The notes under the pieces are model-generated. The model ran no database searches and was not told where the DNA came from. It worked only from the letters and a program-made list of their open reading frames with translations. From NCBI GenBank assembly GCA_023392535.1, contig JAEVYY010000009.1, positions 124,001 through 188,000 on the forward strand: a stretch of DNA of 64,000 nt. The letters run 5' to 3'. A program made the position numbers and the translations under genes. Of this stretch, positions 9,551-18,553 are shown piece after piece; position 1 is the stretch's first letter; the number at the start of each line of letters is the position of its first letter. Source of the stretch: Bacillota bacterium (GTDB lineage Bacteria > Bacillota > Clostridia > Lachnospirales > Lachnospiraceae).

Positions 9551-10252
9551 TTGTACGTCATCATCTGATTCTAATAGGTCTAGGGTTTTTTGTAGGGAAG
9601 TAATGGCTTTTTCCTCTGTTAGTTCGACATAATTTTGTGGAATCATGGTTACTTCTGCAGATACCATCGTTATGTTTGCTTCAGTCAAAGCCTTGTTTAC
9701 CTCTTCTAAGGAATCTGGTTCTGTAAGTATTTCGAAACTGTCTTCTTCTTCTTTAAAATCCTCTGCCCCCGCATCCAACGCTAACATCATAAGATCATCT
9801 GCTTCGCCGTCAAAATCTTCTTTATCAATAATAATTTGTCCTTTTTTATCAAACATGAACGATACACAGCCCTGTGTTCCAATACTTCCATTTCCTTTGG
9901 TAAAAGCACTTCTTACATTGGCTGCTGTTCTGTTTTTATTGTCTGTTAAGGCATCTACGATAATCGCAATACCATTCGGACCATAGCCTTCATAAGTTAC
10001 ATATTCGTAATTCACATTTCCGGCATCGCCAGCGGCTTTTTTTATTCCTCTTTCTATCGTATCATTTGGCATATTATTGGCCTTTGCTTTTGCTATGACA
10101 GTTGCCAGTTTAAAATTATTAAGGGGATCTGCCCCTCCCTCTTTCACTGCAACCGCAATTTCTCTACCAATTATAGTAAATATCTTTCCTTTTGCAGCAT
10201 CATTCCTTTCTTTCTTATGTTTGATGTTTGCAAATTTTGAGTGTCCTGACAT
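9524..10252 (-). CDS. yebC: YebC/PmpR family translation factor
   Basis: A 242-residue YebC (TACO1) family protein. It starts with the hallmark MSGHSKFANIKHKK and carries KANNMPNDTIERGIKKA around residues 56-72 and the YEGYGPNGIA motif near 88-97. The family was long described as DNA-binding regulators; recent work assigns it to ribosome-associated help with difficult peptide stretches such as proline runs. It acts in the cytoplasm. The ATG has GGAG upstream. The final codons, encoding VYHNWDE, form one arm of a nested inverted repeat that continues past the stop. It stands between the hlyC-like gene and the CFI-box gene on the same strand. Confidence 0.95.
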   Translation of the reverse strand: MSGHSKFANIKHKKERNDAAKGKIFTIIGREIAVAVKEGGADPLNNFKLATVIAKAKANNMPNDTIERGIKKAAGDAGNVNYEYVTYEGYGPNGIAIIVDALTDNKNRTAANVRSAFTKGNGSIGTQGCVSFMFDKKGQIIIDKEDFDGEADDLMMLALDAGAEDFKEEEDSFEILTEPDSLEEVNKALTEANITMVSAEVTMIPQNYVELTEEKAITSLQKTLDLLESDDDVQAVYHNWDE

Positions 10253-10331
10253 AGTATGTATTTCTCCTTTTCCTTCTATCGCTTACTTAATATTTTATCA
10301 CATATTTTTTAATCCTGGATATTTTCTATGC

Positions 10332-11693
10332 TTATTCTATTTCTTTCCTCACTGGCTTCTGGATCTTGGTCACTAATACCGTGTGTATCATTTTATTTTC
10401 AACTGATAAGACCTTAAAATTATAGTTTCCTACATCAATGTTGAATTCTTCATTTTCATTTGGTATTCTATCCATCTTCGATATTAAAAATCCATTTAAG
10501 GTATCAAATTCCTCTTCTTCAAAACTAATTTCAAACCTTTCTTCCAATTCCTCTAAAGGGGTCATACCTTCCATAATATACTCATTATTTCCTTTGTCCT
10601 CAATATAGGCTTCATCTTCATCATACTCGTCCATTATATTGCCTACAATCTCTTCCAGAATATCCTCCATTGCAACAAGTCCTGCTGTTTGTCCATATTC
10701 ATCAACAACAATTACCATCTGAATTTTTAAAGATTGCATTGTTTTAAACAGGATATCAATATTTCTTGTCTCAGGGATAAACTGTGCCTCCCGCATCAAT
10801 CCCTTTACCTCTTTAACAGGGCAATTGATCTGCTCATTTAATGCCTGTATGCGTAAGGCGTCCTTCAAATTAATAATACCCAGAATATGATCGATATTCT
10901 CTTCATATACCGGATACCTACTGTTTTGTTCCTGTAGCATAAAGTGAATCGCATCTTTAAAAGACATATTGCTGTCAATTGCTTGTATATTAATACGATG
11001 GGTCATAATATCTCTTGCTTCTTTATCTCCAAATTCAAAAATATTTGCTATCATTTCTGCTTCACTGGCAAGAAGTACCCCCTGTTCATGCCCTTCATTC
11101 ACCATTGATATAATCTCTGCTTCTGTGACATCTGTCGTATCAGATTCTGTCCAAATACCGAATATTTTTAATAAAACATTACTCGTTAAGGTGACAAAAC
11201 TTGTTATTGGCAGTAGTAAATTTGTTATGTAGGAGACCGGATTCACGAACAAATATGCCCATTGCTCCGGGTATTTAGAAGCTATCTTTTTTGGTAAAAT
11301 TACCGCCAACGAGAGTAATAGATATATAATAATTGCAGCAGATATCAATAATGAAACTATTTTTAATATATCCACACCTTCAACTTTAAGTACTGGATTG
11401 TTTTTTAATATATCATATAAAAAGAATCTAATATTTGTCGCCCATAATCCTAAAAAAAATCCTCCCATAACAATATGGATCATTGTCGATACCAATTGTA
11501 ATGTATTGATAAAACAAGTAGGACTATCCATGATCTTACAGATTCTGACCGACTTTTTATCAGACTCTTCCACAGCCTTTTTTTCTACCTCATTTCGATT
11601 CAAAAATTGAATCGCCGATCCAAATCCATAAAATAGTATATTAATGAAAACCAAAATAATAAATATAATGGCGGCAGGCCCACTGTCTTCCAT
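10332..11693 (-). CDS. CNNM/HlyC-CorC family membrane protein with CBS pair
   Basis: A putative cation (magnesium or cobalt) transporter or efflux regulator of the hemolysin-C/CorC family. The DUF21 transmembrane domain covers about residues 5-180 with three to four helices. Two CBS motifs follow (about 230-290 and 298-355, including VVDEYGQTAGLV and DILEEIVG), then a C-terminal CorC_HlyC domain from about 368. The open frame has an ATG at 11702, but the AAAGGAAG site lies only two to three bases before it. The ATG at 11691-11693 has normal spacing and is preferred. The protein is about 453 residues, normal for the family. The name hemolysin is historical; lysis is not implied. Confidence 0.87.
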   Translation of the reverse strand: MEDSGPAAIIFIILVFINILFYGFGSAIQFLNRNEVEKKAVEESDKKSVRICKIMDSPTCFINTLQLVSTMIHIVMGGFFLGLWATNIRFFLYDILKNNPVLKVEGVDILKIVSLLISAAIIIYLLLSLAVILPKKIASKYPEQWAYLFVNPVSYITNLLLPITSFVTLTSNVLLKIFGIWTESDTTDVTEAEIISMVNEGHEQGVLLASEAEMIANIFEFGDKEARDIMTHRINIQAIDSNMSFKDAIHFMLQEQNSRYPVYEENIDHILGIINLKDALRIQALNEQINCPVKEVKGLMREAQFIPETRNIDILFKTMQSLKIQMVIVVDEYGQTAGLVAMEDILEEIVGNIMDEYDEDEAYIEDKGNNEYIMEGMTPLEELEERFEISFEEEEFDTLNGFLISKMDRIPNENEEFNIDVGNYNFKVLSVENKMIHTVLVTKIQKPVRKEIE

Positions 11694-11803
11694 TTTTTCC
11701 ATCTTCCTTTCAAAATCCGCTTTTTCAATTGCTTTTCATTAAAATATATCATTTTGATAATTAAACGTCAAGAAATCTAGAATACAACTGTTTTTTATTT
11801 TGG

Positions 11804-12148
11804 TCATGACTTATGTAATTCAAGACTAATTAATAAAGCCTCATTTACTTTATTCATAATGTCTGCATCAAGATGACATACTTTATCTTTTAACCTTTTT
11901 TTATCTATTGTCCGTAATTGTTCTAATAAAATAACAGAATCCTTATCCATATCATACTTATCGGCATCCAGTTCTATATGGGTAGGTAATTTTGCTTTAT
12001 TCATTTTTGAAGTAATTGCTGCACATATAACAGTTGGACTATGTTTATTTCCAATGTCATTTTGTACAATCAATACCGGCCTCACACCGCCCTGTTCCGA
12101 CCCTATCACTGGTCTTAAATCTGCATAATACACATCTCCGCGTTTCAT
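11804..12148 (-). CDS. MazF/PemK (EndoA) family mRNA endoribonuclease toxin
   Basis: A 114-residue type II toxin of the MazF/PemK family, which cuts specific short sequences in single-stranded mRNA. It begins MKRGDVYYADLRPVIGSEQG and has GGVRPVLIVQND, the conserved RPVLIVQN strand, followed by PTVICAAITSK and a LLEQLRTIDKKRL segment typical of Bacillus NdoA. It lies downstream of alr, as ndoA does in Bacillus, but the only space between them is 99 bases and holds no antitoxin reading frame. The nearest AGGAG is 16 bases upstream; AAGG lies closer. It therefore appears as an orphan toxin or a housekeeping RNase. Antitoxin elsewhere in the genome cannot be excluded. Confidence 0.9.
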   Translation of the reverse strand: MKRGDVYYADLRPVIGSEQGGVRPVLIVQNDIGNKHSPTVICAAITSKMNKAKLPTHIELDADKYDMDKDSVILLEQLRTIDKKRLKDKVCHLDADIMNKVNEALLISLELHKS

Positions 12149-12247
12149 ATTTGATACAACCTTGCTCCTATCTGCACCTTTATTTAATAAATGTAATCTT
12201 CTGATAAATAAATTATTGCCAGTTTACTCGGTTGTATACAAAAGTCT

Positions 12248-13426
12248 TTATTCAAAATCTTCAAAATAATCCTTTGTACGAACTACTTTTCCATTTTTTG
12301 TGTATACTCTGGGAATTCTTTTGCCAAGATTGCATGCAAGTTCATAGTTAAATCTACCGGAAATATCCCCCAGTTCTTCTATCGTAATTCTCTGTTCTCC
12401 ATCGACTCCTATCAATGTCACCTCATCTCCCTCTGCAACATTTGGAATATTTGTTACATCCACCATAAATTGATCCATGCAGATTCGTCCAAGTATCGAG
12501 GCTTTTTCACCACGAATTAATACATATCCTTTATTGGATAATCCCCTTGGATATCCATCTCCATAGCCAACCGGAATCGTTGCAACCAAGGTTCTCCTTT
12601 TCGTAATAAAAATCCCCCCATAACTAATGGCCTTGCCCGCTTCCAATTCTTTTATATAAACAATATGACTTTTTAAGTTAAGTGCAGGTTGTAACTGCAC
12701 GATAGTTCTTACGACTTCATTAGATGGCCACATACCATAGATCGTAATGCCTGCACGTACCACATCCATATTGGCTTCTTTCAATTCAATAATTCCAGCG
12801 CTGTTAGATGAATGTTTCATAGGTATTTTATAATGTAATTCTTCCTCGATTTTTTTGATAAATCCTTCAAATAGTTGCAACTGCTCCTCTGCCACTGTTT
12901 TATCAGATTCATCCGCTCTGGCAAAGTGTGTAAAGATACCTTCTATTTTTAAATTTGGTAATGAAAGAATTTCCTTTACAAATTCGATCCCTGCCTCATC
13001 TGGATTAATCCCAATTCGGCTCATCCCGGTATCAATTTTGATATGAATGTTACATTTTTTATTAAGACGAGTTGCTGTTTCCGATAATTCTTTTGCCATA
13101 TCTTCACGAAAGACGGTTGGCCTGATATCATTTAAGATTAAATCTTCATAGCAATAAGGAAAGGTATAGCCCAATATTAAAATTGGCTTTTTAATATCTG
13201 CTTTTCTTAGAATCAATGCTTCTTCAACAGTTGCAGTAGCAAATCCAAAGATATAAGAAACTGGTTCCATTTCCTTTGCGATTGGTATGGCTCCATGCCC
13301 GTAACCATCCGTTTTAATGACACAGATCATCTTCGTTTGTTCCTTCAAATTATCCTTCATCCGATTACAATTATTCTTAATTGTATCCAGATCTACCGTT
13401 GCCCATACTCTTTCATAATGTTTCAT
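12248..13426 (-). CDS. alr: Alanine racemase
   Basis: PLP-dependent racemase supplying D-alanine for peptidoglycan. The protein has 392 residues from the ATG at 13424-13426, which has AAGGCGG upstream. The PLP lysine is Lys38 in the VIKTDGYGHG motif; the second catalytic base is the Tyr in the GYGDGYPRG region, and the C-terminal domain has RICMDQFMVDVT. The open frame extends nine codons further, but that part lacks a ribosome site. The gene overlaps the end of the NAD(P)HX repair gene by 14 bases and is followed by the mazF-type gene, a gene order close to that of Bacillus. Confidence 0.96.
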   Translation of the reverse strand: MKHYERVWATVDLDTIKNNCNRMKDNLKEQTKMICVIKTDGYGHGAIPIAKEMEPVSYIFGFATATVEEALILRKADIKKPILILGYTFPYCYEDLILNDIRPTVFREDMAKELSETATRLNKKCNIHIKIDTGMSRIGINPDEAGIEFVKEILSLPNLKIEGIFTHFARADESDKTVAEEQLQLFEGFIKKIEEELHYKIPMKHSSNSAGIIELKEANMDVVRAGITIYGMWPSNEVVRTIVQLQPALNLKSHIVYIKELEAGKAISYGGIFITKRRTLVATIPVGYGDGYPRGLSNKGYVLIRGEKASILGRICMDQFMVDVTNIPNVAEGDEVTLIGVDGEQRITIEELGDISGRFNYELACNLGKRIPRVYTKNGKVVRTKDYFEDFE

Positions 13427-14969
13427 AATTGTTATCCGCCTTCTTTTCATCACTTAAAATGTATTTTAATTGTTCAATCATGTCACTTGCTATCATGGAA
13501 TAGCGATTGGATGACTTACTTGCAAGATCGCCTGCCAGACCATGAATATAAACACCCAGACAGGCCGCCTCAAAAGCTTTTAGTTTTTGTGCTACCATAC
13601 TTCCAATAATTCCAGCCAATACATCCCCAGAACCTGCAGTAGCCATACCATCGTTTCCACTTTGATTCATGTACAATCGTTCCCTTTCATCACCATCGCA
13701 TATTCCGCAGCAAATGGTTCTGGCATCCTTACACACCAATGTTACACCATACCTTTGTCTATACCGTAAGATATGCTCTATTCTATGATCCTTTAAAACC
13801 TCAATAGGAATTTTAGTAAGTCGGGAAAACTCTCCCATATGCGGTGTCATAATAATCATAGCCCCGAGCCTTGTATTTTCACATACTTTCTTTTGTAATA
13901 TTTCATGATCTGCAATCAAATTTAATGCATCTGCATCTATAACAAGAGGCGTCTTTGTCTGTGCAAGCACCATTTGTAACAAATGATATGCCATTTCGCT
14001 TTTCCCTAAGCCAGGCCCAATGACGATACAATCTGCCCATTTCATCCCCTCAATAATTTCTTGTTTTATTGTCATGTCAGAATCGTCATACGTAATTAAA
14101 ATAGCTTCTGGAAGCATCTTTTGTATAATTTCCCGATTTTGCCCAGTTGTTACAATTCTTACCAGACCGGTTCCACTTCGATAGGCGCTAAGGCCAGCCA
14201 ATACACAAGCCCCACTCATATTCACGCTTCCAGCTAATAAAAGTACCTTTCCAAAGCTCCCCTTATTGCCAGCTTTATTTCTCTTCGGTAACCGCTTTAT
14301 ATCATCAGCCTGATAAGAATACATGAGTGGTTCCTCATCAAGAAAACTTGCTCTTGTGATGCCAATATCTTTACATATGATTTTTCCACAATATTCGGCT
14401 CCTGGATATAAAATCATTCCTCGTTTCTTAAATGCAAAAGTAACTGTTATATCTGCTTTTACACACACTCCTAATATACGTCCGTTATCAGCATCTAATC
14501 CAGACGGAATGTCTACTGCTATTTTGATTCCTGCCCTTTGATTGATATCTGTAATCACCTCACGATAGATTCCTTCTACCTTACGGTTCAATCCTATACC
14601 AAAAACTGCATCTATAATAATATCATATTCTCTTTTCGGCATTTTGTCCGTGATTTTCTGACCATATTTTCTATAAATTTCAAGTTGTATTTTTGTCTCA
14701 TCGCTACCTCTCTTCCCATCACCAGGAAAGACCAGAGTGACCAGGTACCCTCTCTGAGCGAGTATTCTTCCAATTGCTATCCCATCACCACCATTATTTC
14801 CGACTCCTGCTACAATCAATATTCGTTTTTTATTCCTATATCTTCGCTGTATTTCTTCCACAAATGCAATCGCTGCCCGCTCCATTAAAACAAGGGAAGA
14901 TATTCCAAAATGAGCGCTTGTATTCCTATCATACTTTTTCATTTCATGTGCGGTGACTACATACTCCAT
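13413..14969 (-). CDS. nnr: Bifunctional NAD(P)H-hydrate epimerase / ADP-dependent dehydratase
   Basis: A metabolite-repair enzyme of 518 residues that restores damaged, hydrated NADH and NADPH. The N-terminal YjeF-type epimerase domain (about 1-215) has GVGNNGGDGIAIGR around 55-68 and the PSGLDAD motif. The C-terminal ribokinase-like dehydratase domain (about 225-505) has GPGLGKS, the TPHMGEFSRL segment and the GNDGMATAGSGDVLAG nucleotide site. ATG is preceded by AAAGGAGG. The end overlaps alr by 14 bases, so the two are co-transcribed. The fused arrangement is the common one in Firmicutes. Confidence 0.94.
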   Translation of the reverse strand: MEYVVTAHEMKKYDRNTSAHFGISSLVLMERAAIAFVEEIQRRYRNKKRILIVAGVGNNGGDGIAIGRILAQRGYLVTLVFPGDGKRGSDETKIQLEIYRKYGQKITDKMPKREYDIIIDAVFGIGLNRKVEGIYREVITDINQRAGIKIAVDIPSGLDADNGRILGVCVKADITVTFAFKKRGMILYPGAEYCGKIICKDIGITRASFLDEEPLMYSYQADDIKRLPKRNKAGNKGSFGKVLLLAGSVNMSGACVLAGLSAYRSGTGLVRIVTTGQNREIIQKMLPEAILITYDDSDMTIKQEIIEGMKWADCIVIGPGLGKSEMAYHLLQMVLAQTKTPLVIDADALNLIADHEILQKKVCENTRLGAMIIMTPHMGEFSRLTKIPIEVLKDHRIEHILRYRQRYGVTLVCKDARTICCGICDGDERERLYMNQSGNDGMATAGSGDVLAGIIGSMVAQKLKAFEAACLGVYIHGLAGDLASKSSNRYSMIASDMIEQLKYILSDEKKADNNYETL

Positions 14970-14985
14970 TTGTTACCTCCTTTAT

Positions 14986-15020
14986 ATAATAAAATACGTC
15001 AAAAAACATCGTTTTTGACG
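14986..15020 (-). terminator. Rho-independent terminator
   Basis: CGTCAAAAA and TTTTTTGACG arms (14997-15020) with a short loop, followed on the minus strand by a T-rich tract. It ends the transcript of the coiled-coil protein gene at 15030 and lies directly ahead of the nnr ribosome site. Confidence 0.8.
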
Positions 15021-15029
15021 CATTGTAAT

Positions 15030-15665
15030 TTATTTCTCTTTTTTTCGAATCGGTTTTTCCGATGGGTTATACTTCATATCAAAAATTTCAATCACATTTG
15101 CTCCAAAAATATTGTGCATATACGTATACAATTCTTGATTCATCATTTCTTTTTCCTGTTTATGGATTAATTTCTTTTTTAATTCTACTCTGATATTTTT
15201 AACCCAATCGTCAATTAAATCAATCTCTGCCGTGTTATCTCTCAGCGTTTGGTAACACACTTCCATGGTTTCTAACATCAGCAAGTAATTTATCCGGTCA
15301 AGTTCTTTTGGAATATCCAATAATTCATCCTGATAGGAAGTAACTTTTTCATTGCAATCATTGATCAGCCTTTTATAATCCTCTAATTTTTTATTCTGCT
15401 CTCTATTAGGTTCTGCATCCTTTAGGGAATCCATTAATTCAACAATTTCATTCATTAACTTTGTCTTAATTTTCTTTATCTCTTTTGTTTCTGTTGTAAG
15501 CTTGCCTTGCCTTTTTAAAAGTTCATTTATTTGTTCTTTCAAATCTTGAATTTTAGGATTAATCTCTGTCTGCGTAAATAATTGATGCCATTTATTATCT
15601 AACGTGAGTATTGGTACTTTTTTATCTCCCAATGCCGGAACATATATTTCTTCTGTACGTGACAT
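15030..15665 (-). CDS. Predicted coiled-coil protein, unknown function
   Basis: A 211-residue, highly charged protein with no recognised family. Residues about 40-110 and 150-185 have heptad-like Leu/Ile spacing rich in Lys and Glu, so long coiled coils are likely; the C-terminus is very basic (KPIRKKEK). No signal peptide or membrane segment is seen. The start at ATG 15663-15665 was chosen because AAGGGGTG stands seven bases upstream; the open frame begins with a GTG three codons earlier. It lies downstream of rex on the same strand with its own terminator, so it may be part of a rex transcript, but no functional link is evident. Confidence 0.6.
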   Translation of the reverse strand: MSRTEEIYVPALGDKKVPILTLDNKWHQLFTQTEINPKIQDLKEQINELLKRQGKLTTETKEIKKIKTKLMNEIVELMDSLKDAEPNREQNKKLEDYKRLINDCNEKVTSYQDELLDIPKELDRINYLLMLETMEVCYQTLRDNTAEIDLIDDWVKNIRVELKKKLIHKQEKEMMNQELYTYMHNIFGANVIEIFDMKYNPSEKPIRKKEK

Positions 15666-15730
15666 AAGATACACCCCTTATCTTTTTTCCTACCACTTTC
15701 CCTGTGAATTGTAAACAACTAATTTCATTA

Positions 15731-16360
15731 TTATTTTTGATATGTTATATTATAGGACAACTTCATTAGGCTATCCGATAAATGTACATTTTCTACTAAA
15801 ACATCATCAGGAACATTTAGATCTACATGGGCAAAGTTCCAAATCGCTTTAATACCAAATTCTACTAGTTGTTCCGCCACTTCTACCGCGCATGCTTTTG
15901 GTATTGTCAATACCGCAATATCAATCTCGTTTTCTTTTACAAAGTCCTTTATGTTCTCCATTGGCTGTACTTTAATACCTCTGACTATTTTTCCATAAAG
16001 AAGATCATTGCTATCAAATAGGCCTTTTATGATAAAACCTCGTCTTTCAAAATTCATATAATTAGCCAAAGCCTGACCTAAATTGCCAGCTCCTACAATA
16101 ATTAGATGATGTTCCTTGTATAGCCCAAGGATCTTACCTATTTCTTCATATAAATATTTTACATTATAACCATATCCTTGTTGGCCAAATCCACCAAAAT
16201 TATTAAAATCCTGTCTGATCTGAGAGGCCGTGACTTTCATGCGTTCACTCAAATCTTGAGAGGATATCCGTTCCACACCCTCATCCTTTAGCTCTCCCAG
16301 ATATCTGAAATAGCGAGGCAATCTGCTAATCACCGCTTGTGAGATTTCCTTATCTTCCAC
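15731..16360 (-). CDS. rex: Redox-sensing transcriptional repressor Rex
   Basis: Rex senses the NADH/NAD+ ratio and represses fermentation and respiration genes when NAD+ is high. The 209-residue protein has an N-terminal winged helix (ISRLPRYFRYL, then SQIRQDFNNFGGFG at about 46-59). A Rossmann fold follows, with the VGAGNLGQALANY nucleotide loop near 90-102 and the FDSN segment that reads the ribose. The start is a GTG (16358-16360) with GGGGG eight bases upstream. It is divergent from the ABC-F gene. No clear TTGTTAA-type Rex operator was seen in the 238-base intergenic region, so autoregulation is not shown. Confidence 0.95.
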   Translation of the reverse strand: MEDKEISQAVISRLPRYFRYLGELKDEGVERISSQDLSERMKVTASQIRQDFNNFGGFGQQGYGYNVKYLYEEIGKILGLYKEHHLIIVGAGNLGQALANYMNFERRGFIIKGLFDSNDLLYGKIVRGIKVQPMENIKDFVKENEIDIAVLTIPKACAVEVAEQLVEFGIKAIWNFAHVDLNVPDDVLVENVHLSDSLMKLSYNITYQK

Positions 16361-16598
16361 TTTTTATTCCCCCAAATTTATTTATTAAATAATCTAGTCA
16401 TCCTTATTCTAACTCCTGTAAGTTACATTATATAAAAGTGTTAAAATAATGTCAATAAAACATTGTCAGTGTGTTTTATTGTTTTTTTTCTACTATCTAG
16501 CATTTTTTATTGAAATCTATTATACTCAATTCATATGTTAAAAAATACATATGAAAGAATATACACATGCTTGTCTCCTTCAAGCAGATTGGAGTCTA

Positions 16599-18524
16599 AT
16601 GATTTTATCCTGTCAGTCTATTACAAAATCTTTTCAGGAACAATTTGTATTAAAAAACTGTTCTTTTCATATTGGTGAATATGATAAAGTAGCCATTGTC
16701 GGCATAAACGGTGCCGGTAAATCCACGCTCTTAAAAATAATAATGGGGGAATTAAATGCCGACGATGGGCAAGTCATATTAGCCAAGGATTGTACCATTG
16801 CTTATTTGCCACAATACCAATCTATAGATAGTACGAAATCTATTTATGAAGAATTATTATCTGTCAAGCAGCATATGATCGATACCGAAAAGCAACTAAG
16901 ATCCCTAGAGCTTAGCATGAAATCAGCAACCGGGGAACTTCTGGATCTACTTCTGGCAGACTATACCTCACTTATGCATAAGTTTGAGAGTGAAAATGGG
17001 TATGGCTACCGAAGTGAAATAATTGGTGTGTTAAAAGGTCTCGGCTTTGAAGACTCTGAATTTCAGAAAGAGATTTCGACTCTTTCTGGGGGACAAAAAA
17101 CGCGTGTTGCCCTTGGTAAGATCCTCTTACAAAAGCCAGATATCATACTTCTGGATGAACCTACCAACCATTTGGATATGTCATCGATATCCTGGCTGGA
17201 AACTTATCTCTTAAATTACAAGGGTGCCGTTATTATTGTCTCTCATGACCGGTATTTTCTAGATCGGATTGCGAATAAAGTAATTGAAATCGATCATTCT
17301 AAAGTAACTACATTTACTGGTAATTATACGGATTATGCTTCAAAAAAAGAGCTTCTACGAGTTGCGGCATGGAATGCTTATCTCAATCAACAGGAAACAA
17401 TCCGCCATCAGGAAGAAGTCATTCGAAAATTAAAATCTTTTAATCGCGAAAAATCGATTAAACGTGCCGAAAGCCGTGAAAAAATGCTGGATAAGATTGC
17501 ACTTCTGGATAAACCCTTAGATACGGACCAAAGCATGCATATGCACATGGAGCCCCGCATTATCAGTGGGAATGATGTTCTTACGATCAACCGATTAAAA
17601 AAATCCTTTGATTCCGAAACGCTCTTTGCAAATTTAAATTTTCAAATAAAACGTGGGGAACACGTTGCTATAATTGGAAATAACGGCACCGGTAAAACAA
17701 CTATTCTGAAAATCATAAACGAACTCATCCCTCCTGATGAAGGTGAAGTTCAATTAGGTGCCAATGTACATGTTGGTTATTATGACCAGGAACATCATGT
17801 TTTGCACATGGAAAAAACATTATTTAACGAAATATCGGATGACTATCCTTCTTTGACCAATACCGAGATTCGTAACACACTTGCTGCATTTCTTTTTACT
17901 GGTGACGATGTGTTTAAAGTAATCTCGGATCTTAGCGGCGGAGAACGAGGACGGGTATCGCTGGCTAAGTTAATGTTATCCGAAGCAAATTTCTTGATTC
18001 TGGATGAACCTACCAACCATTTAGATATTATGTCGAAAGAAATTTTAGAAGATGCCCTTAATAATTATAGCGGTACGGTTCTTTATGTATCACATGACCG
18101 TTACTTTATCAATCGTACAGCCAGCCGTATTCTGGATCTAAACGATAAATGTATGATAAACTATTTGGGGAATTATGACTATTATCTGGAAAAAAAAGAC
18201 GCTGCTTTAACATCGCAGACCGATTCTTCCCGATTCCATGCGATAAGTCCGGAAGCTTCCACCAGTGAAAGTAAGCTAGACTGGAAGCTGCAAAAAGAAA
18301 TGCAGGCAAAGCAACGAAAAAGAGAAAATGAATTAAAAAAATTAGAAGATCAGATTGCGCTACTGGAAGAAAAAGAAAATAGGATAGATACAGAGCTTAC
18401 AGATCCTATAGTTGCCACTGATGTCTCCAGACTACAAGTTCTAACAAAGGAAAAATCCCAACTATCAGAACAGCTCTGCTCGCTATATGAACAATGGGAA
18501 ATACTTTCTGAGATAAGTTTGTGA
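16599..18524 (+). CDS. ABC-F family ATPase (ribosome-associated)
   Basis: A soluble protein of 641 residues with two ATP-binding cassettes and no membrane segments, as in the ABC-F family that acts on the ribosome. The first Walker A is GINGAGKST at 35-43; the second is GNNGTGKTT. Both halves have a LSGG signature and LLDEPTNHLD or LILDEPTNHLD Walker B sites. Between them lies the charged linker, and a C-terminal coiled coil (about 570-630) follows. Start ATG 16599 has TTGGAG five bases upstream; the open frame reaches back 16 codons without a good site. Subfamily is probably YdiF-like. Some ABC-F proteins give antibiotic resistance, others are housekeeping; the sequence does not decide. Confidence 0.9.
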   Translation: MILSCQSITKSFQEQFVLKNCSFHIGEYDKVAIVGINGAGKSTLLKIIMGELNADDGQVILAKDCTIAYLPQYQSIDSTKSIYEELLSVKQHMIDTEKQLRSLELSMKSATGELLDLLLADYTSLMHKFESENGYGYRSEIIGVLKGLGFEDSEFQKEISTLSGGQKTRVALGKILLQKPDIILLDEPTNHLDMSSISWLETYLLNYKGAVIIVSHDRYFLDRIANKVIEIDHSKVTTFTGNYTDYASKKELLRVAAWNAYLNQQETIRHQEEVIRKLKSFNREKSIKRAESREKMLDKIALLDKPLDTDQSMHMHMEPRIISGNDVLTINRLKKSFDSETLFANLNFQIKRGEHVAIIGNNGTGKTTILKIINELIPPDEGEVQLGANVHVGYYDQEHHVLHMEKTLFNEISDDYPSLTNTEIRNTLAAFLFTGDDVFKVISDLSGGERGRVSLAKLMLSEANFLILDEPTNHLDIMSKEILEDALNNYSGTVLYVSHDRYFINRTASRILDLNDKCMINYLGNYDYYLEKKDAALTSQTDSSRFHAISPEASTSESKLDWKLQKEMQAKQRKRENELKKLEDQIALLEEKENRIDTELTDPIVATDVSRLQVLTKEKSQLSEQLCSLYEQWEILSEISL

Positions 18525-18544
18525 CAGATTATATCTGCCACAAA
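18516..18544. terminator. Hairpin between the convergent ABC-F and icd genes
   Basis: GTTTGTGaCAGAT and ATCTGcCACAAAC form a stem of about twelve pairs with one mismatch and a three-base loop, starting at the ABC-F stop codon. Neither side has a clear T-run, so it may be a weak bidirectional terminator or an mRNA end stabiliser. Confidence 0.5.
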
Positions 18545-18553
18545 CTAAGTGCC

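Noticed and set aside
10332..11693. Hemolysin
   Set aside because: The name belongs to the family's history; the DUF21-CBS-CorC layout points to ion transport, and nothing supports lysis.
12149..12247. Antitoxin gene between alr and the MazF-type toxin
   Set aside because: 99 bases on either strand hold no frame with a start and ribosome site of useful length.
16361..16598. Rex operator between rex and the ABC-F gene
   Set aside because: Only loose AT-rich matches were found; no TTGTTAA-N4-TTAACAA-like inverted repeat could be seen.
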